From: Anaerolineales bacterium UBA4826 | Lineage (GTDB): Bacteria > Chloroflexota > Anaerolineae > UBA4142 | Direction: 5' to 3' | Length of the DNA stretch: 6,195 nucleotides | Assembly: GCA_002400365.1 (NCBI GenBank) | Contig: DHFK01000148.1 | Span: 25,260-31,454 of the forward strand | Part shown: positions 5,501 to 6,195 of the stretch, in pieces | Layout of the letters: the number at the start of each line of letters is the position of its first letter | Numbering within the stretch: the stretch's first letter is position 1 | Position numbers and translations under genes: made by a program | Notes under the pieces: model-generated | Told to the model about the DNA's origin: nothing | Database searches by the model: none | The model's input: only the letters and a program-made list of their open reading frames with translations

Positions 5501-6195
5501 AGACTATAACGGCGCCGATTCGTTTACCTTCAGAGCCAGCGATGGCGCGAACACCAGCAACCTCGCGACCGTTTCGATTACGGTGACGCCAATGAACGAT
5601 GCGCCGGTGGCGTACAGCCAATCCGTCACAACGGCGGAAGATGTACCGGTCGCGATCATGCTCACCGGTTTTGATCTCGACGGCGATGCGTTGACGTACG
5701 CGATCGTCTCTCCGCCAACCCACGGCGCGCTCTCCGGCGCTGCGCCAAATCTGACCTTCACGCCGAACGCGAACTATCACGGCGCGGATTCGTTCACTTT
5801 TGGCGTGAACGACGGAATCACGGGCAGTTCGCCGGCTGTCGTTACGATCACTGTTACGCCGGTGAACGACGCGCCAGTGGCAGTGAATGACAGTGGCAGT
5901 GTGCAAAGCGGCACGACGGTCGTCATGGCAGTTCTCGCGAACGACAGTGACGCGGAGGGCGATGCGCTCACCATTACCTCGGTCTCGCCGGCATCGTATG
6001 GCAGCGCGAGCATCAATGCAGACAACACGCTCACGTACTCGGCGAACCTGACGTACAGCAATCTCACCGATACGTTCACGTACACTGTCAGCGACGGGAA
6101 TGGCGGTAGCGCCACGGCGACGGTGACCATTTCAGTACTTGCCGCGCCGACGCCCACTCCAACCCCGACGAACACGCCCACTGCGCCGCCGACGA
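2550..6195 (+). CDS. Large secreted multidomain surface protein (adhesin-like), 3' end beyond the window
   Basis: The frame is open for 1215 codons with no stop before the edge, so the protein is incomplete. Residues 1-25 are a signal peptide (MRSKLGLAIVLALLAF, cleavage after NASA). Residues 31-88 form a cap with GGLWTVAGNWSTGAVP and GTYTVTL, seen at the start of many secreted beta-solenoid proteins. Residues 96-690 hold three diverged modules rich in Asn, Gly and Thr (repeated NxGTI and NGGT motifs), each with a Cys pair. Residues 691-813 resemble the autotransporter-associated beta region (NPGASPGVLNITGNY, FDQLNISNSATFYGTLNVSL, ITYGSR). Residues 818-925 are Calx-beta-like (VNVAEGGATDAYRV, SLTFATTDWNAVKNITVTAVDD). 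Residues 928-1198 are three tandem cadherin-like (tandem-95 type) repeats with AED, DPDS/DLDGDALTY, YNGADSFTF and NDAPV motifs. A Pro/Thr linker begins at 1200. The likely role is adhesion or cell-surface structure; no catalytic site is seen. The attachment mode and any C-terminal sorting signal lie outside the window. Confidence 0.9.
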   Translation, partial: MRSKLGLAIVLALLAFYVLPRNASAQTPTCDVSWVNSAGGLWTVAGNWSTGAVPTPTQNVCVTLDGTYTVTLPGSQNVTYVASLTIGSPTNTGTQTLWINGGTSGSVALHAILSAGNGITNYGAIRLESTGTCNACDSEIAVTSGSLLNNGTIEILQGSGGERIIDANVNNTGTINFVAAQGGAGYGAALPTIGRAGAQHVNTGAINAFGDTALRTLIITGIFNQNGGTVTINANSQIALSSSRTQFNAAGQTFNLNGGTVTGSGTLRVASAFPSNPGTFNLNGGTFAGNAYLDNSAVNFGASAGGTGTIKTTGAGMLSGGIPAGITVWISGVPTGSTAHHANITAANGLTNYGTLRLESSGWCNACESNLAVTSGTLVNAPGGVINANVNQDLADDGSAYGNRIISADLLNQGTINANSTLFTLSKLNGVYTNVGTINVATGKKITISGQSQTFKQNSGTIANSGEFYVYQANFTFDGGTLSGNPPRLKNTALNFSPSANGTGTVAMVGPSGTLSGNIPASATVWLQGNPVDGNSTVTAASGFTNAGTIRLEASGSCSCSSTLAVSSGSLINNSVINVNPNVTPGWGGSGTIAAELNNAGTVNAGAPLALNRADAHHVNSGTINVTGGNLTLTHTGTTPTFTNTGTITVAAAPTLRYLLIYGGTFSQQSPGTITGGGTVNVTNATFFGVGTITANVNNNSSQFNPGASPGVLNITGNYTHSPSTGGTLNVEIGGLNPGTGFDQLNISNSATFYGTLNVSLVGGYMPNPCDKFPIITYGSRVASFSTINGLNLGGGMYLRADYSATGLTLVAYNSTSKVNVYPTTVNVAEGGATDAYRVCLANQPTASVTVNPSPDAQVTASPASLTFATTDWNAVKNITVTAVDDLITEPSPHTGIITHTVSSADVNFNGKPTPSVAASIGDNDTPPVASNGSATVAEDSSATITLVATDPDSPLLTYTIVATPTHGSLGAVAGNTVLYTPTADYNGADSFTFRASDGANTSNLATVSITVTPMNDAPVAYSQSVTTAEDVPVAIMLTGFDLDGDALTYAIVSPPTHGALSGAAPNLTFTPNANYHGADSFTFGVNDGITGSSPAVVTITVTPVNDAPVAVNDSGSVQSGTTVVMAVLANDSDAEGDALTITSVSPASYGSASINADNTLTYSANLTYSNLTDTFTYTVSDGNGGSATATVTISVLAAPTPTPTPTNTPTAPPT
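2835..4619 (+). repeat. Three diverged protein-level modules with cysteine pairs
   Basis: Within the surface protein, a Trp strand (TLWINGG, TVWISG, TVWLQG; Trp98, 329, 526) is followed by a TN-Y/A-G-x-I/L-R-L-E-S/A motif and a cysteine pair. The pairs are Cys133/136 (TCNAC), Cys364/367 (WCNAC) and Cys558/560 (SCSC, one residue shorter). A VTSG or VSSG strand and Asn-rich turns follow. The modules are about 231 and 195 residues apart. DNA identity between copies is low apart from short stretches such as the TGCAATGCCTGTGA shared by copies one and two, so the duplications are probably old. Confidence 0.75.
5001..5324 (+). other. Calx-beta-like domain coding region
   Basis: Residues 818-925 of the surface protein follow the pattern of bacterial Calx-beta-like repeats: a VYPTTVNVAEGG opening, a PTASVTV strand, SPASLTFATTDWN, an NITVTAVDD strand and a closing IGDNDTPP. 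Such domains often bind calcium through acidic loop residues, and here VDD and GDND are candidates. Binding is inferred from the family only. Confidence 0.65.
5331..6143 (+). repeat. Three tandem cadherin-like (tandem-95 type) protein repeats
   Basis: Residues 928-1018, 1019-1108 and 1109-1198 are three copies of about 90 residues. Copies one and two share TxAED near the start, an acidic D-x-D loop before LTY, P-THG-L, an FTP/YTP-N-Y-GADSFTF core and end at VTP-x-NDAPVA. Copy three differs: it lacks AED, has VLANDSDAEGDALTI and ends FTYTVSDGNGGSATATVTISV, the variant often last in such arrays. These repeats usually make rod-like stalks on secreted bacterial proteins. Confidence 0.8.
6147..6195 (+). 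other. Start of a Pro/Thr-rich linker
   Basis: From residue 1200 the surface protein becomes almost only Pro and Thr (PTPTPTPTNTPTAPPT) up to the edge. Linkers of this composition are very common in extracellular proteins of Chloroflexota, where they separate folded domains. Another domain or a cell-wall anchoring region should follow to the right. Confidence 0.75.

Noticed and set aside
5331..6143. DNA tandem repeat or CRISPR-like array.
   Set aside because: The repetition is at protein level with about 270-base periods and poor DNA identity; there are no short direct repeats with spacers.

Overview
This GC-rich bacterial window carries six genes, all on the + strand. The organism is probably a member of the Chloroflexota (Anaerolineae-like). 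I infer this from three things: the proline-threonine linker (PTPTPTPTNTPT) of the secreted protein at the right edge, the heptad-phased inverted repeats in the intergenic gaps, and the combination of gene families. None of these proves the taxonomy.

Left part (1-925). A compact intrinsic terminator at the very edge closes an unseen upstream gene. A pyrimidine-rich leader follows, then a small FMN-binding split-barrel (PNPOx-like) protein starting at GTG 102. Thirteen bases after it comes a lipoprotein c-type cytochrome gene that is broken as written. Its lipobox N-terminus and its haem-binding C-terminal half lie in different frames. Restoring one T at each of two sites 11 bases apart gives an intact 127-residue protein with a perfect CALCH haem motif.

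Middle part (926-2549). An SRPBCC (START-like) protein has a Shine-Dalgarno sequence complementary over 15 nt to the classic 16S rRNA tail. Two small four-helix membrane proteins follow. The gaps after these three genes (1384-1471, 1841-1924, 2432-2549) contain inverted repeats. In the first two the repeats are built from 7-base units in strict phase, and in the third the pattern is only suggestive.

Right part (2550-6195). More than half the window is the 5' part of one very large secreted surface protein, open for 1215 codons and still unfinished at the edge. In order it has a signal peptide, a Trp-rich N-terminal cap, three long beta-solenoid-like modules each marked by a cysteine pair, an autotransporter-type beta region, a Calx-beta-like domain, three tandem cadherin-like repeats of about 90 residues, and the start of a Pro/Thr linker.

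The short same-strand spacing from 102 to 2431 suggests one or a few transcripts. The families (flavin-binding, haem, ligand-binding and membrane proteins) hint at a small redox or envelope function, but no pathway can be named. The surface protein has its own strong ribosome binding site after a 118-base gap and may be a separate unit. I see no RNA gene, CRISPR array, transposase or attachment site.
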